The notes beneath the pieces are model-generated. The model saw only the letters and a list, made by a program, of their open reading frames with translations, did no database searches and was not told the origin of the DNA. A stretch of 64,000 bases of DNA from Atrina japonica (lineage: Eukaryota > Mollusca > Bivalvia > Pterioida > Pinnidae), in NCBI GenBank assembly GCA_030159075.1, contig BROG01000131.1, positions 983,501 to 1,047,500 on the forward strand, read 5' to 3'. A program made the translations under genes and the position numbers. Positions within the stretch are counted from its first letter, which is position 1. Each line of letters begins with the position of its first letter. Of this stretch, positions 33,890 to 46,335 are shown piece by piece.

Positions 33890-35836
33890 AATCTTTCAGT
33901 ATTATCTGATGTCTGTTAATGTGTATCTTACGGTATGCTATGTCGCAATTTTCAATGCCAAATCATGTTTAAAATGTACAACAAACAATTTCTTGTATGT
34001 ATTTTAATATTGAACTAGTAAAATTTTATACCAATATTTAAGTATTTGAAAAAAGATATAGTTATTAATCTTTTGAAGTTAAAATTTGGAAACAGCCATG
34101 GAAACTATGTATAATTATTCCAATTAAATTTAAAAAGGGAATCTTCATAATTTTCTACAATCAGTGAATTCTGTCTGTCCAACAAAGACGATGAAATTGT
34201 AAAATTGAGTTTTAATGTTAATATGCATAATTATTAGTTTTAAATTAACCTAATGATTCTACTCCGTGCATATTTTGTCCTGTGAATTTCCTATAAATGT
34301 CTGGTAGTAGCCCCGTAGTATATCGCCTTCAATGATTAAGGTAGCGAAAACGAACAAAGATGATTTATACATTCAGATCTAAGGGCAGCTAAAGAATTAG
34401 TTTTACTTGAATCCATGGAGTTTCTAAACAGTCTACAGTTTGTTTCTGGAATTGAGGAGCATTTTCGTAGATAATTGTCAGTTGATATAGTGCTAGTGGG
34501 ACCTGGTCATTCAAGACTTCCAAAATAACTAACCCAAATGGTTGGATAAATGTGATATGATCTTTCGGGTGAAGTTTCTATATATAGCAATACTTGATTA
34601 TTGGACATGGTCTTAAGATAAAAGTTTTAGGGGATATTCCTTTTATACAGCAACAGTGCTTATCTACTACAGACAAAGATAAAGTTTTTATAAAAACCAA
34701 AAGTCATAATGGCTTCTTTTGCCTTTTCCTTTGAGTGGCCTTTATAGACAGGTTTGATTTAGAATTATATTCTTTAAAAATTGAGAGTTACGGCTAGAGC
34801 CATACCTTATAAAGAGACCACACCATTTAAATTTTCGATATTTTACCCGGAGATATTCGTCTACATCTAATTTACAAGTCGGTGTTTTAAGATAATCAAT
34901 CTTGTTTATTAAAGATGTAGTTCCTTTCTATTTATTCATTTTAATTAATAGTTTTATGAACATCATTCCGAAAAGTATTTAAAATCAATTCTTTGTGCTT
35001 ATTTTTTTAATGGTAGGATGAACAGAATGTTAAGAAGAGGTCAACATTTGGGATATATGTATTGTATGTCTATTTTAGCTACGGATTGTTAGATTTTATA
35101 CTGTGAACTTATCCACTGTTGAATGATGACATATGTTCGTATTATTTTGTGGAAAGTAGAAAATAGTGTACATATATAGATCTGAAATGATTTTACCAAC
35201 AATATTGAAAAATATGTCTGTTCCGCAAATGTTAAGTTTCAGATTTTTTCTAAATATTGTAACAGACATCTATCCACAAATGTTACGTTTAGAAGTTTTA
35301 CAAACATTATCAAATAAAATTTAAAGGTGTTAACGTTGGAAATATTTATGTATAACATATACACAAATGATGACTTGATTTTTACATATATATCTAGTCT
35401 GAATATTCATAATTTGGACCGGTTATATGTATTCTGATTAACTTGGTTAAATTTGTCCATGAATGTGATTTGGGTGGCAGTTAATTTTGCAATATAACAT
35501 TAATCTAAACGGAAAAAAAATCATCCATTTATTATTTTTGGTATATATAAAAATTTGTAGCCGTATAAAGGGCTAATCTATTATGTTTTTACAAGTGGAA
35601 TTTTACAAAGTTTGCAAATTTATTCAAAGTATTATATAATTATCATACATTCTGTTACTTCTTGAAGATGTAAACAAAGGTAAACATTAACAATTAATGT
35701 GTAAAACCATTAACTTTAAACTGATATAATAATGTTAACTAAAATATAGCATATGATCAAAAGATTTGTGACAGCTAACTGTGATAATGGGTTTTTTGTA
35801 CTGGTCTGTTAGCAAATGTTAGCAGAGATTAAATGT

Positions 35837-35842
35837 AATAAA
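35837..35842 (+). terminator. Candidate poly(A) signal, strong context
   Basis: aataaa followed closely by ttatttctgtgtttgttttc, a T/GT-rich downstream element. Confidence 0.5.
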
Positions 35843-35915
35843 GTTATTTCTGTGTTTGTTTTCTTTACCGTTTTATGTATAATATCGATTGTTGATATGT
35901 GACTTATGAAGTTAA

Positions 35916-36425
35916 AGGTATGCCAAGGTAAATCGGCACATGTTTACAAACACAAGGGGGCTTGGGCGGAACAGTTTGATGACTAGGGTAGTAAGAACAT
36001 GACTATGTTCTCATTAGATCTCGCCCAAGCAACGAGAATACGATGGGGAACAAAATGATGTCCAACATGTGGATGGTCAATAATTGCAATATCATTGGTT
36101 CGCCATGTTTGTTCTCACTCCTGTTGAAAAGTGGCGTGAAAATTCGTACCGAGAACATTGTCCCGTGTTGATGTTTTTCATATTTGGGTGAGCTTTTTTA
36201 CTCAAGAACAGTATTCTCGCGTCGAGAACATCTCGCCCAAGGACACCCTGTAGTCAAAATTGAATCATAACGGTGATGATGGACTTGTTTTCGGCAACAC
36301 AAATATTAGAGCTACAGTAATATACGGAGTCACGTTTTACCTGTGCATTTCCATTTTTGGAAAATGAGCCATATTGTTTTGGTTTTTGACAGAACCTGGA
36401 TGTGCCACTTTACCTTGGTAGACCT
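35916..36425. mobile_element. AGGTCTACC MITE, copy A, with internal insertion
   Basis: Left aggtatgccaaggtaaatcg and right cactttaccttggtagacct are inverted repeats. A segment from about 35961 to 36242 starts gcttgggcgg and ends tctcgcccaagg, so it looks like a second inverted-repeat element inside. Confidence 0.75.
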
Positions 36426-37777
36426 GTACACAAAGTTTGCTTTATGTTACTTGTGGTATTCATTATTATATGAAAAGTCATAATTTGATGCCTGGTGAGG
36501 TACTTTAAGGATTATACTTCATGATAATTAATTATGTCCCATCTACAGATATAAGGTGTTCAAGTGCCAAATATGAAAGGGAAAATAACTCAAATTTGTT
36601 TTTTTGGATAACTTGTCAAAACACTCATCTCCGATTTAATCTCGATGACATTAAATAATATTTGCTGTAATTGTTTGGTGATTTCTGTAAAATAACAAAT
36701 CACAAATGGTTCATGAATGTCAAATATAAAACTTAATTTTTATGAAATTTACTTTCTTTTCTAGAATTTACAGAGATAAATCCGATATTAACATACTCAT
36801 TAATACAATGGTTACCTCAACTCATCGGCCCGTAAAAAAATGGACTCTTCTATAAATCTATGACTTAGACCAAACCAAATGTGTCTTTATGTGTGAATGA
36901 GTTAACGCAGATATTGTTTCCTTAACATTGTCACCAAACCTTTTCCTGTAGTAAAATGAATTGCCATACATTATTGAGACATGGGTTTGGCATCATAACA
37001 GAATTAATAGCAAAAGTTGAAAACATTCATCGATTTGAGTAATTCTTACACTTTATCATGACAGACCCTAAAATGTGAACTTTGCGTCACATGGATGCTT
37101 GATTGTATTCTTATTCTAGAAATTTTACGACTTTCAATACTAATATGAAATATCTGAACAAGGAACAGTCGCTACACATGCATGTACTCAAAGTATGAAT
37201 CTGAACTTGCCTGAGTTCGTGTACATCCTTTGCAAAGTCAACGTTCCAACACACATTGGACAAAGAAATCAGGTCCAAGTGATCTTTTAGAGCAACTGTC
37301 CTAATATAAAATCTCGGATACCAAAGTATGCATCTTCAAGATGTCCATAGAAAGCAAGATCTCTATGTTGGAAGCGTGTGTACCCGATTCCATTGTGGCT
37401 TTAATTTCCAAGTCTTACTTGACACCTGATTTCACCTTGATTTTTGCGTACTCCGAGGTCCATTTTGTCCAGTGCTCGCATATTTGTATAGTCAGTGTCT
37501 CTTGAACTACCTGACGGTTAATACTTTTGGATCCTTGATTTTTATAACCTGTAATTGATAAATCACTCAATGGTATTAAATGGTACAGAGAGCATATTCT
37601 CACACGAGGGCCAAAGACCCGAGAGGGTATTGTTCTCTATACTATCTAATACCAATGAGTGATATATCAAACAAAAATAACCATTTTCTGTGCCCAAATG
37701 AATGACAAGAACTTTCATCTAAAGGATAAAACAACATTGAATAATTGACTATAATTTAATGTTACCTGGCATGAAGG
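36426..37777. other. Intergenic, no gene seen
   Basis: AT-rich. Has a dispersed repeat at 36810-36910 (matches 25990) and a short repeat fragment at about 37315-37350 (ggataccaaagtatgcatct). Confidence 0.7.
36810..36910 (+). repeat. Dispersed repeat, copy 2
   Basis: atggactcttctataaatct then gacttagaccaaaccaaatg; colinear with 25990-26095. Confidence 0.65.
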
Positions 37778-37994
37778 TATAGGTCTACCAAGGTAAAGTG
37801 GCACATCCTGGATTAGTCAGAAACCAAAACAATATGGTCTACTTTCCAAAAATAGGTACGGGTAAAACATATTTCCTTGCACGGACTCCATGCATTACTA
37901 ATTCTCTAATACTAGTAACTTGTCACCCTGTTATAATTTGATTTAGACTCGTTGTGTTTGTAAACATGTGCCAGTTTACCTTGGTAGACCTATA
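37778..37994. mobile_element. AGGTCTACC MITE, copy B, most intact
   Basis: Ends tataggtctaccaaggtaaa and tttaccttggtagacctata are near-perfect inverted repeats. Internal gtcagaaaccaaaacaatat is shared with other copies. Confidence 0.85.
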
Positions 37995-38207
37995 GCTTAT
38001 GCAATGTTCATAGAGGTGTGATAATACACATATAACAAAGTCACACCAAATGTAGCAATATGAATAGTTACAATGATTTATTTATTAATCGGACGATGTA
38101 TCATCTGGATCAGATACTGCTATCAATGATGTACTAGACATGGAGGAAATTAAATGGACAAAGAAAATACATGTATGTGAATCAGGGATCTAAATGAAAT
38201 CATGATT

Positions 38208-38383
38208 TGCTTGTTTGTTTATTGTTGTTTAACGTCGCACTCAAGAATCTTTCACTCATATAGAGACGTCACCAGATGCCAGTGAAGGGCTTCAAATTTT
38301 GGCCTATGCTCGGCACTTACGGCCATTCAGCAGTGAGGGTTCTTTAACGTGCCAACACCTACTGTGACACGGGATTTCGGTTT
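38208..38383 (-). mobile_element. SINE B, reverse, 5' truncated
   Basis: gtttattgttgtttaacgtc, ctcaagaatctttcactcat, ggcctatgctcggcacttac, gtgccaacacctactgtgac. Flanked by taaatgaaatcatgat (38191) and taaatgaaatgatgat (38384), a 16-base duplication with one mismatch. Confidence 0.85.
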
Positions 38384-39413
38384 TAAATGAAATGATGATG
38401 ATAATGTATATGAATATGTGCCTCAAACTCAACATGGATTTATCAAAATCAGGAAGGGAGATTTAAGTATTAATCACACATTTCATTACAAATTTTTTTT
38501 TGGATATATTACAGAAAAGTAGTTGATTTTCTTTTTTTATTTCTGTTCACATGACAGCTTGGCAGTTACATAACTAAATTCTATTCATCTATTCAACTGC
38601 TAGCTATTGAATACTGAAAGTCAATCACCAAGGACACAAAAGACAATGTCATCAATTTTTTTAATCGTGAATTTACAACAATAAAGGGATTGAAGGATTT
38701 TGGTAAAAGAAATATCTATCGAGGCCAATATACAGAGACTAGATGAAACAAGAATGTGCACAGGGTATAATTACAAGAAAATGATGTTGAAATGATAATT
38801 GTTTCTTTATTGCAAATTATGCATTGCTTTTGCTGTTAAATGTTAAATTAAAATGTAACCATTGATTTAGTCGTTTTAGTTCAATAAAGGTGTTGTGTTG
38901 TCTTGATAAACTACATCAAGATAAAATGATTAAAGAAACTTGGTAAACAGTGTATGTATTTGGGATCACTATACATTGATATTGTATTTCAAAGTATATC
39001 ATAATCCATTTTTGATAATAAAACACGACGTTCAAAGTGGACATTATTGATTTGGTGCTGCCAAGAAACGGGGATGTTAAGAGAATTTTTACATACTTGT
39101 CAATAACAATTTTAGCAAAGTGACCCCCAAGATTAACCAAATTTTTAAAATGCTTGTAACTCTTTATTTCAGTGTATAATACATTGATATTCTTGTGACT
39201 ACCTGCAATTTTCAATATAATGATATTATTCTTGTTTCACTGCAAGCTGATGTTCCAGAATACTACTAGGCCTGACACTACAAAACAAATAAAATAAAAA
39301 ATACTTAAACCTAAAAAAAAAAAAAAATACTCAAATCTGATTTTAGGCTGGAAATACCTTTAATAAATCCTCTGGTTATGGTGCCGGGACCTGATATATT
39401 TTCGTGCTTTTTT
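38384..39413. other. Intergenic, no gene seen
   Basis: AT-rich. Contains a strong poly(A)-like signal at 38883. ORFs are short and featureless. Confidence 0.7.
38883..38888 (+). terminator. Candidate distal poly(A) signal
   Basis: aataaa followed directly by ggtgttgtgttgtcttg, an excellent GT-rich downstream element. Could end a longer ANKFN1 3' UTR or an unannotated transcript. Confidence 0.4.
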
Positions 39414-41300
39414 CAGGGCATGCTCCTCTTATGAATGTTTTATTTGGGAACTACCAATTACTCACACAGGGTAACTTAACGTTTAAATCGTCTATCTGCT
39501 TTGTTTACAACATGGGCGCAGACATTTTGGTGCCCCGGGAGTTTTGCCATTAATAAGTGAAATTAAGGTGATAAAAAAAGATACATGAATATTTTACGTT
39601 GACGGATGAAAATTGAAAGGGAGGGGTCATATGAGAATAGATATTTTCAGGGCAAGTGAAAATTTGAAGTAGAAATGCAAAAATATTGATCCTTTCAGCA
39701 CAGGGTACTTATTTGACCCAGATTTAATAAACATGGGAGTGACAGTGACCTGAAGTTTTGTAAATTAGCATTGAGGCCTATTATTTGGTGGTGTCTGTCC
39801 TATAGAGAAATGCACATTTGATGTAGGCTGAATGAATGTACTTTATTGGGGCACCTGTTGGGGGTCCACAAGGTGCAAATTTAATAGGTGTGAGCATATT
39901 GAGCCATCAACTACTGTCTCTCCTACAAACATGCACATGTTCTTTTATAAAAAATCATATAGTTATGGTTATGCAATGATGTTTTTTATTGTAAATTTTA
40001 ACTCATTTGAATTAAAATCAGACCTTTTTGAGGTAAAGACTGGTTGATTTTCTTCTTTTGAGGGCAAAATCTACATATTGGACCATGTCATTTTACCCGT
40101 ATTTAGCTGTATATATGTACTGTATCATCTCATTTTTAAGAAAATTGTATTAAACTGGTCTCATCAGTAAAATATTTCATCATGCCATATACACTGAAAA
40201 CAGTATAAAAATTAATTTAAATCCCCCCCCCCCCCCCCCCTGGTCTGTACACAAGAATTTCCACACGTTGTTAAGAGAACGTATCAATTATATTTTTTTC
40301 TGTATTAACTCATCTAATATTCATTTTGCATGTTTTCATGAACTTAACATCGTGGTTTCAAAACTTAGTATAATTAAAATTAGTTTTTCATCTGAAACAG
40401 AACTATAAATATGTCATATCCTTTTAAAAGCAATTTGACTAGGAATCTGCCCTCTGTATTTAATTAGTTACATTTTAAGGGATGAAACAAAACATGGACA
40501 TGTCTGAAAATGATTACATAACATATTTTATATAAATGAACACAATAAGTCTATTGAATTGTGTTGTATGTAAATACCAATAGAAGCAATTTGGATATAA
40601 AAAAATGACATGGTTTACTTTTAAGTGAGCTTGTTAAACATGCTCATTAAGAAATGATCCAAATTTTAAATATGGATATCATGGTCAATATTAGTAAATA
40701 ATCCCTGAATGAAAATCATGAAAGAAAAACAGACAACTTCTTCATATAATGTATTTATTTGTTTTCAGGAATGCTTGGTGTTCAGTTAATGAGATTGCAA
40801 AATATTACAACATGGGAGCATGGACCCAAATGCGGAGGGTAAAATGAGCCCAGAGATTACATTAAATGAAAAAATTAGTTTTGCCCCTGAATATTGGCCA
40901 TATGACTTGAAAACATATGAGAATAATTTTCCTTTGGTGCGGAATACTACGAGTTGACAAGTGAAAATTTTTTTATCACAAAAATATTGATCTTTCAACT
41001 CGACCCAGAGGATTGACCTGAAGTTTTGTAAAACATTTATGGGAAAAGCGTCAATTACGGGATCTTGATGGTGAAAGATTGTATTCTGGAGCATGACCAT
41101 ATACAGTTACTCCCTTTTTGCCATATCTAAAACTAACTGATGCTGAACTCGAGAGGCTGACATTCCTTCTGCTGACACTTGGTCCTATCCTGTTTGGGAT
41201 TCGCAATTATTCTTCATGGACTTTGAGTTTCGATTAACCATTGGCACTTATTCCTTTTTACTTCAGTGACGATTCATTTTTGCTCATACCTCTTCTATAA
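39414..41300 (+). mobile_element. Decayed RT-retroelement remains (+ strand)
   Basis: 39414-39455 encodes a stub of the ACSSYECFI motif seen in the 47472 relic. Two diverged copies of a segment (39505-39760 and 40795-41045) share gacctgaagttttgtaaa. 41060-41285 shares tattctggagc and a cacttggtcctatcc block with the other relics. Rearranged and non-coding. A C18 homopolymer lies at 40223. Confidence 0.5.
40223..40240. repeat. C(18) homopolymer
   Basis: Read directly; length may be unreliable. Confidence 0.9.
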
Positions 41301-41550
41301 ATGTATCCAAACCAGTCAGCACACAAAATACCTCTGTATAACCAGATTAGAGCTACAGTAATGCATGGATTCTATACAAAGACAAAGGTTTAATCTGTAC
41401 ACCCTATTTTAATTTACACGCGGGGATAATTTACACTAGATATACGATGAAGAGGTTTTCGTGTAAATTACCCCACCTACCAGACCAACAGTTATGCTAA
41501 GAACTATCGTTTCACATACAGGACTGCTCACAGTAAGTATACAGTAGTAT

Positions 41551-41609
41551 TGTTTTGGTTTCTGACAGAACCTGGATGTGCCACTTTAATTTGTTAGACT
41601 TATATACTT
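41551..41609. mobile_element. AGGTCTACC MITE, copy C, right half
   Basis: ttggtttctgacagaacctg then gatgtgccactttaatttgt; the left half is absent or unrecognisable. Confidence 0.6.
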
Positions 41610-41612
41610 ACG

Positions 41613-41845
41613 CTATAGTTCTACCAAGGTATATTGGCACATGTTTACAAACATGAATCTAGTAAATGAAATTATAACAAGTGATGACAAAATAGTTTGC
41701 GGCATGAAATATTGGAGCTTCTGTAATAAAAGAAATCAGAGTGAAATAAAATTCTTTACTTAACACCCCTAATTTTGGAGAAAAAGATACACACATTATT
41801 TGGGTTTTGACAGAAACCCGGATGTACCTGTTTATTTTGGTATTG
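41613..41845. mobile_element. AGGTCTACC MITE, copy D
   Basis: tatagttctaccaaggtata at the left; gggttttgacagaaacccgg then atgtacc at the right. Confidence 0.65.
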
Positions 41846-42056
41846 GTCACCAAGGTAAAGTGGCAAATCGGTTTCTGACAAAAACCAAAACAATAATTTT
41901 TCTGTTTTCCAAAAATGGTAATGCACAGGTAAAACGTGACTTCATGTATTACTGTAGTTCTAATATCATCTGTGTTGCAAAACCAAATATGTTACCCCTG
42001 CTATGATTCAATTTAAACTCGTTTTAACATGTGCCAATTTAACTCGGCAGGCCTAT
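41843..42056. mobile_element. AGGTCTACC MITE, copy E
   Basis: tggtcaccaaggtaaagtgg at the left, acatgtgccaatttaactcg at the right. It abuts copy D, so three copies sit head to tail here. Confidence 0.7.
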
Positions 42057-42619
42057 ATTCCTGTACATGGAATGTATATTACCCAAAAACAAACATTACA
42101 ATGTACAAATCCTATATCATGTAAACATTATCACTATACCGTTACATACAAGCTTTCAACAGGTTTCTAATTTTAGATTTTCTCTATGGAGATTATTGAT
42201 TAATTAGTAGATCTAGGGGCGTCCGTGTCGGGTAAAATAAAGACATACTATAGAATTTCGCATACGTATCGCATGTATGAAATCATCACCATGACACTAG
42301 ATCAAAACCTTTTCAATTTACTAATCAGAAAAATAAAAACGCCAACATTTACTGTAAAATATAGACTCCATAGTTTTAACATTTTAAGACAAAAATACAG
42401 ATTTTATGTTGTAACTTGACTGGATGATTTTTATATATTTTGTTTTGGCATACAGCTATAAATATTAATGAAAAGTTTATAAGTTCGCTCAGCTGAAGAA
42501 AACTTCATATATACCAAAACAATGGTTCAAAAATGATATAAATATACTCAAATTTTAGTACCATAGTCTTTTTTTCATTTTTATGGAAAATCGTAAATTT
42601 TGTATATGATATAAACATT
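42057..42619. other. Intergenic, no gene seen
   Basis: AT-rich with nothing recognised. Confidence 0.7.
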
Positions 42620-42865
42620 CTCAGATACCGAAGTATAAATCCTAAGGGTGTCCAGGACACAGAAACAAATCCGGCAAATATGGACAAACACGGACCTCTG
42701 GAAACCAAGAGGTGGGACCAAGTGCCATGGAGGAGTATGCATCCCCTGTCGACCGGTCACACCCATCGTGAGTCCACAGTCAAGTCCAAATGAAATATGT
42801 GAGGAACGAATCCTCGTCACAATTGGTACAGACGTCCCAACAACCGCCAACGAAAAGGCAAGTCA
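42620..42865 (-). mobile_element. Bivalve-type dispersed repeat (retroelement 3' region)
   Basis: On the minus strand: gggtgtgaccggtcgacagg, gcatactcctccatggcact, cagaggtccgtgtttgtcca. The same blocks occur at 58355-58475. I recognise this as a very common repeat in bivalve genomes that often follows a reverse-transcriptase-like ORF. Confidence 0.6.
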
Positions 42866-44685
42866 ACATTAAATAAATGAAAAGTATTACACATTACTGT
42901 GAAGTCAAAATGATAAAATAAAAGTTGAGTCCGAGTAAACATAGAGACTTCGAGCCGTGGTAACAAACCTGCCTTGGTGATTTAGCTGCCATGTTGTAAT
43001 TTCTGAATTTACCGGGTGGGTGTTCATTTATTTACATCCACATAGTAAATTCAAAATTAAGAACATATCACAGCCACGACTATCAAGTAAGTTACTCAGC
43101 ATGTCAACTTGTGAAACAAATGTGGCATTACTAGTAGTACAATGAAATGTAAGATAATTATTAAAACAGTTGTAAATATTATAAACATAATACCAAAGTT
43201 ATAATGCTCAAGACAATCATTTCTGTCAATTAGACTTCATCAGCTCAGCACCAACTGGTATAGGGGCATTTTTAATGCGATAAAAGCGGTAGCTCTTCAT
43301 GTTGAAAATGCCCTTATACCGATTTCCGATATACAACATTAAAGCAATAAAAATGTCATTTAAACTTTACATGTATTCGATTTGTGTTTTCTTTGCAGAG
43401 ACATTTAGTGCATATTGCTAAAATAGATAGCAACGGCTTACCGGTATACGTGACAGGTAATAGTCCTCAAACATTGATGTTTTTTTAAGTCATTCTTTTC
43501 GGACATTAAGAATTTGTCAAAAATAAAAGTTGAAGAATTCAGTGGATTTTTAACTTAATTAAAACAATGAATGTTTTTAGGAACCTTACGCAACATTCGG
43601 ACATTAAGAATTATAATTAGTTAACTTTAATTGATATTAATTAACACAATTGATGAGCAATCTACTAATGTCCCTGGTGTTACCATTCTACATTCTGCTA
43701 AGATATTTGATTTTCACTCAAAATAATGTGCAATATGAACATCAGGTGGATTTTATAGAAAATTATGCAGTATATTGTGGTTTGAGTCATAAATTTATGT
43801 GATTTAGAGGAAAAATGACATTTTCAATGGATGACAAAATAAATGAACTAAACTCACATAAGAAAAAAATTATTTATAAAATATTCATTTTCCATGAATG
43901 CATTAAGTTTTTTAAGCAAAATACTCTGCATAGAATATACAATTCTGCTTTTTCTTGGGGAAAAATATGGTCGGTAACAAAAGGGAATAAAAAAGAACTG
44001 GGTGGATGCAAAAAGTAACATCAATGACATTTTAAACAAAAATGGTGAAAAGTTTCATTCTGAAAAAAGTTCTTAGTAAAATTACCACATAGTGGGACAG
44101 AAAACACTTGACTCAAAGCCATAAGAGATGCTTTAGTTGGATACATACGATGATATATACAAACAAAATATCATTGAGATTTCAAACAGTAATAAGATAA
44201 ACAGACAAGTAACATATAGGACATATTTAGAGACAATTAAGAAATAAGAAAAAAAATAAGAAAAAAGGGGAAAATACTTTCAAGCCCATATAAAATGATA
44301 ATATACTTTAAAATAAATATATTTAGTATTCATCACAATACTAATGAATAAATAAGAATAAGTTACGACAATGACTAGAAAGTAACACGTGGACTTTTTT
44401 TTTCATTTTTATGGGGGAAGGACTAGATATGTCTTAATTACTGATCAGAAGAGAAAACCAGAAGAGCTTAAATGAATAAAAAAGAGTGTATTATGACAAT
44501 ATGTAATCTGAGCTTGCTTTGGATTCCTCAAACTCATTCAAAATTGTTAACTGGACTATAAAATGAGAACATAGTCATTACTATCAACTATGCCATGCCA
44601 AAATAACACAAATCAGTTAAACTTTATTTTACTTTAAGCTTTTCTTTTTAAGTTATACCTAGTAAATGCATGTATAACTAATTAA
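42866..44685. other. Intergenic, no gene seen
   Basis: AT-rich. The small ORFs at 43815-44018 and 43854-44039 overlap on opposite strands and show no features. Confidence 0.7.
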
Positions 44686-44689
44686 TGTG

Positions 44690-45190
44690 ATTTTGGCGTT
44701 ACAGAAAATCTAGATTTGACTACGAAATATTCGGTTTAACTGCTCCAAAACGACATTAACACTGAATAATGTGATTTGTGCGCAGTTAAACCTTGTTTTT
44801 CTCAGTTAAACTATGTTAAACCCATGTTTGTAATTTGGTACTGTTATACTTTGTTTTTCTACAGTTAATGTGGTTTACGGAGAAAAACTTTAAAAGTGGA
44901 GAAAAATATGTTTAGACCCAATGGATAAAAACCTGGTTTACCTGATATAGCATGCCAAAAGCACATGTACAGTAATGAGTCAAATTAGTTTTTCTCCACT
45001 TAATGTAGTTTCGAAAAGAACAATGTTAACCTGCAGAAAATCAAGACTCAGTGAAACAAACTAGACTTACATGTAATTGCATCAAAATCACATTGATATT
45101 AATCTCATTATTTTGAAATTGATGCAGTTAAAGCTCGTTTTTCTCAAGAAAGGCTAGGTTTTACAGGTTTTTTGTGCAGTTAAACCTGGT
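44690..45190. repeat. Degenerate repeats of a cagttaaacctngtttttctc motif
   Basis: Variants: cagttaaaccttgtttttct, cagttaatgtggtttacgga, cagttaaagctcgtttttct, cagttaaacctggttttagg, plus reverse-oriented gagaaaaac pieces. They occur about eight times in 500 bases. Origin unknown. Confidence 0.6.
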
Positions 45191-45225
45191 TTTAGGTAAA
45201 GTAAAAAATATACCAATTGATATTC

Positions 45226-45570
45226 GAAACTCTAATTCCATTAAAATGCGACAAATTAGATAGATAACAAAGGTCTCAGCATGAAGTCATCAGGACCCGG
45301 TTGCACAATGCATCGTTAAATTTAACGTACAGTTAGCCGATTGGTTTAACATTGGTTAACGTCACGTTAAATTTAACGACCTGTTCTGCAACTGGGTCCT
45401 GTTGTGCAACTGGGTCCAGAACAATTGTGAATCGCCAGCTTGAGGATTGGGACAGGTATCCAGAAGGAATCAGTGTACCCCGTTTCCATGCCAACCCCGT
45501 GACAAATGTGTCATGAAAACTCAAGTTTAGTGAAAATATCAAGCTCGGTGAAAATGTCCGCCGTTAGTTT
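45226..45570 (-). mobile_element. RT-retroelement 3' segment, split by a palindromic MITE
   Basis: cgaaactctaattccattaa then aatgcgaca, and agctcggtgaaaatgtccgc, match 59505-59640. A palindromic element (45292-45417) separates the two halves. Confidence 0.55.
45292..45417. mobile_element. Palindromic MITE, GGACCCxGTTGCA ends
   Basis: aggacccggttgcacaatgc at the left and tgttctgcaactgggtcct at the right; internal cgttaaatttaacg appears twice. A second right end (ttgtgcaactgggtcca) follows in tandem. Confidence 0.78.
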
Positions 45571-45950
45571 TAAACCTAGGATCTCTCTAGTTGATGTTGG
45601 TAACAGAGAAAAGCTAGATTTAACTCATTAATATAACTTTGGCGTGTCATAATCAACATCCTGATTGACCTAATATTTCCGTCCAATGTGTTTGGAATCT
45701 GGTATAGTAGCACATTCTTTCCACCTCTAACTTGACTAGCCAATTATTTCACCCCACAGTTTCTCCGGGGAAATAACTGTATATCCCTGGGAAAACGTAG
45801 GTAAGCCATTTAATTTCCTCCGGAAAAAGAAATGATTTACCCATCCCCTCTCGTTGATGGTATCAAAGGAAAAGAAAGGATAATTTGTTGTCACTCCCTT
45901 CGTATTGCTTGAATTTACAAAATGTATAACAAACATGGTTATCAGAACTG

Positions 45951-46335
45951 GGCCCGAAGTCACCAAATTTACTCAATACTCAAGCTCAACTTTTATTTCG
46001 GTATTTTTACTGTATAATCGGTTGTAAATTTGTGGGTTTGAGTAATTAGGTAACATATTATCATTTTTAATCATTCACATATAAATTTTTGCGTCAAACT
46101 TATGATTTTCATGTAAAAAGGAATAAATACGTTGAGTACGGTACTCAAAATTTGAGTACGTACTCAAACTATTTTTAAATATTTCTGAAGTTTTCTTCAA
46201 ATTAACAATAATTTTGACCATTATTTACAATTGTATACTGTCAATATACAAATAATTAGTTATTACGTGTTTTACCTTAAAATCATGAAAAGATAGTTGA
46301 GCTTGAGTACTGAGTAAATTTGGTGACTTCGGGCC
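45951..46335. mobile_element. 385 bp element with ~40 bp inverted repeats
   Basis: Left ggcccgaagtcaccaaattt actcaatactcaagctcaac and right gttgagcttgagtactgagt aaatttggtgacttcgggcc are near-perfect inverted repeats. The centre is AT-rich and non-coding. No clear target duplication. Confidence 0.85.

Larger units (their letters stand above)
32419..35860 (+). other. ANKFN1: Probable 3' UTR of ANKFN1
   Basis: No further coding potential. Two tandem-repeat clusters and two plausible poly(A) signals lie here. Extent is inferred from signals only, since no transcript data are available. Confidence 0.5.

Noticed and set aside
42648..42872. 74-codon ORF with Cys-Pro motifs
   Set aside because: Runs antisense through a dispersed repeat also found at 58.4 kb; not a gene.
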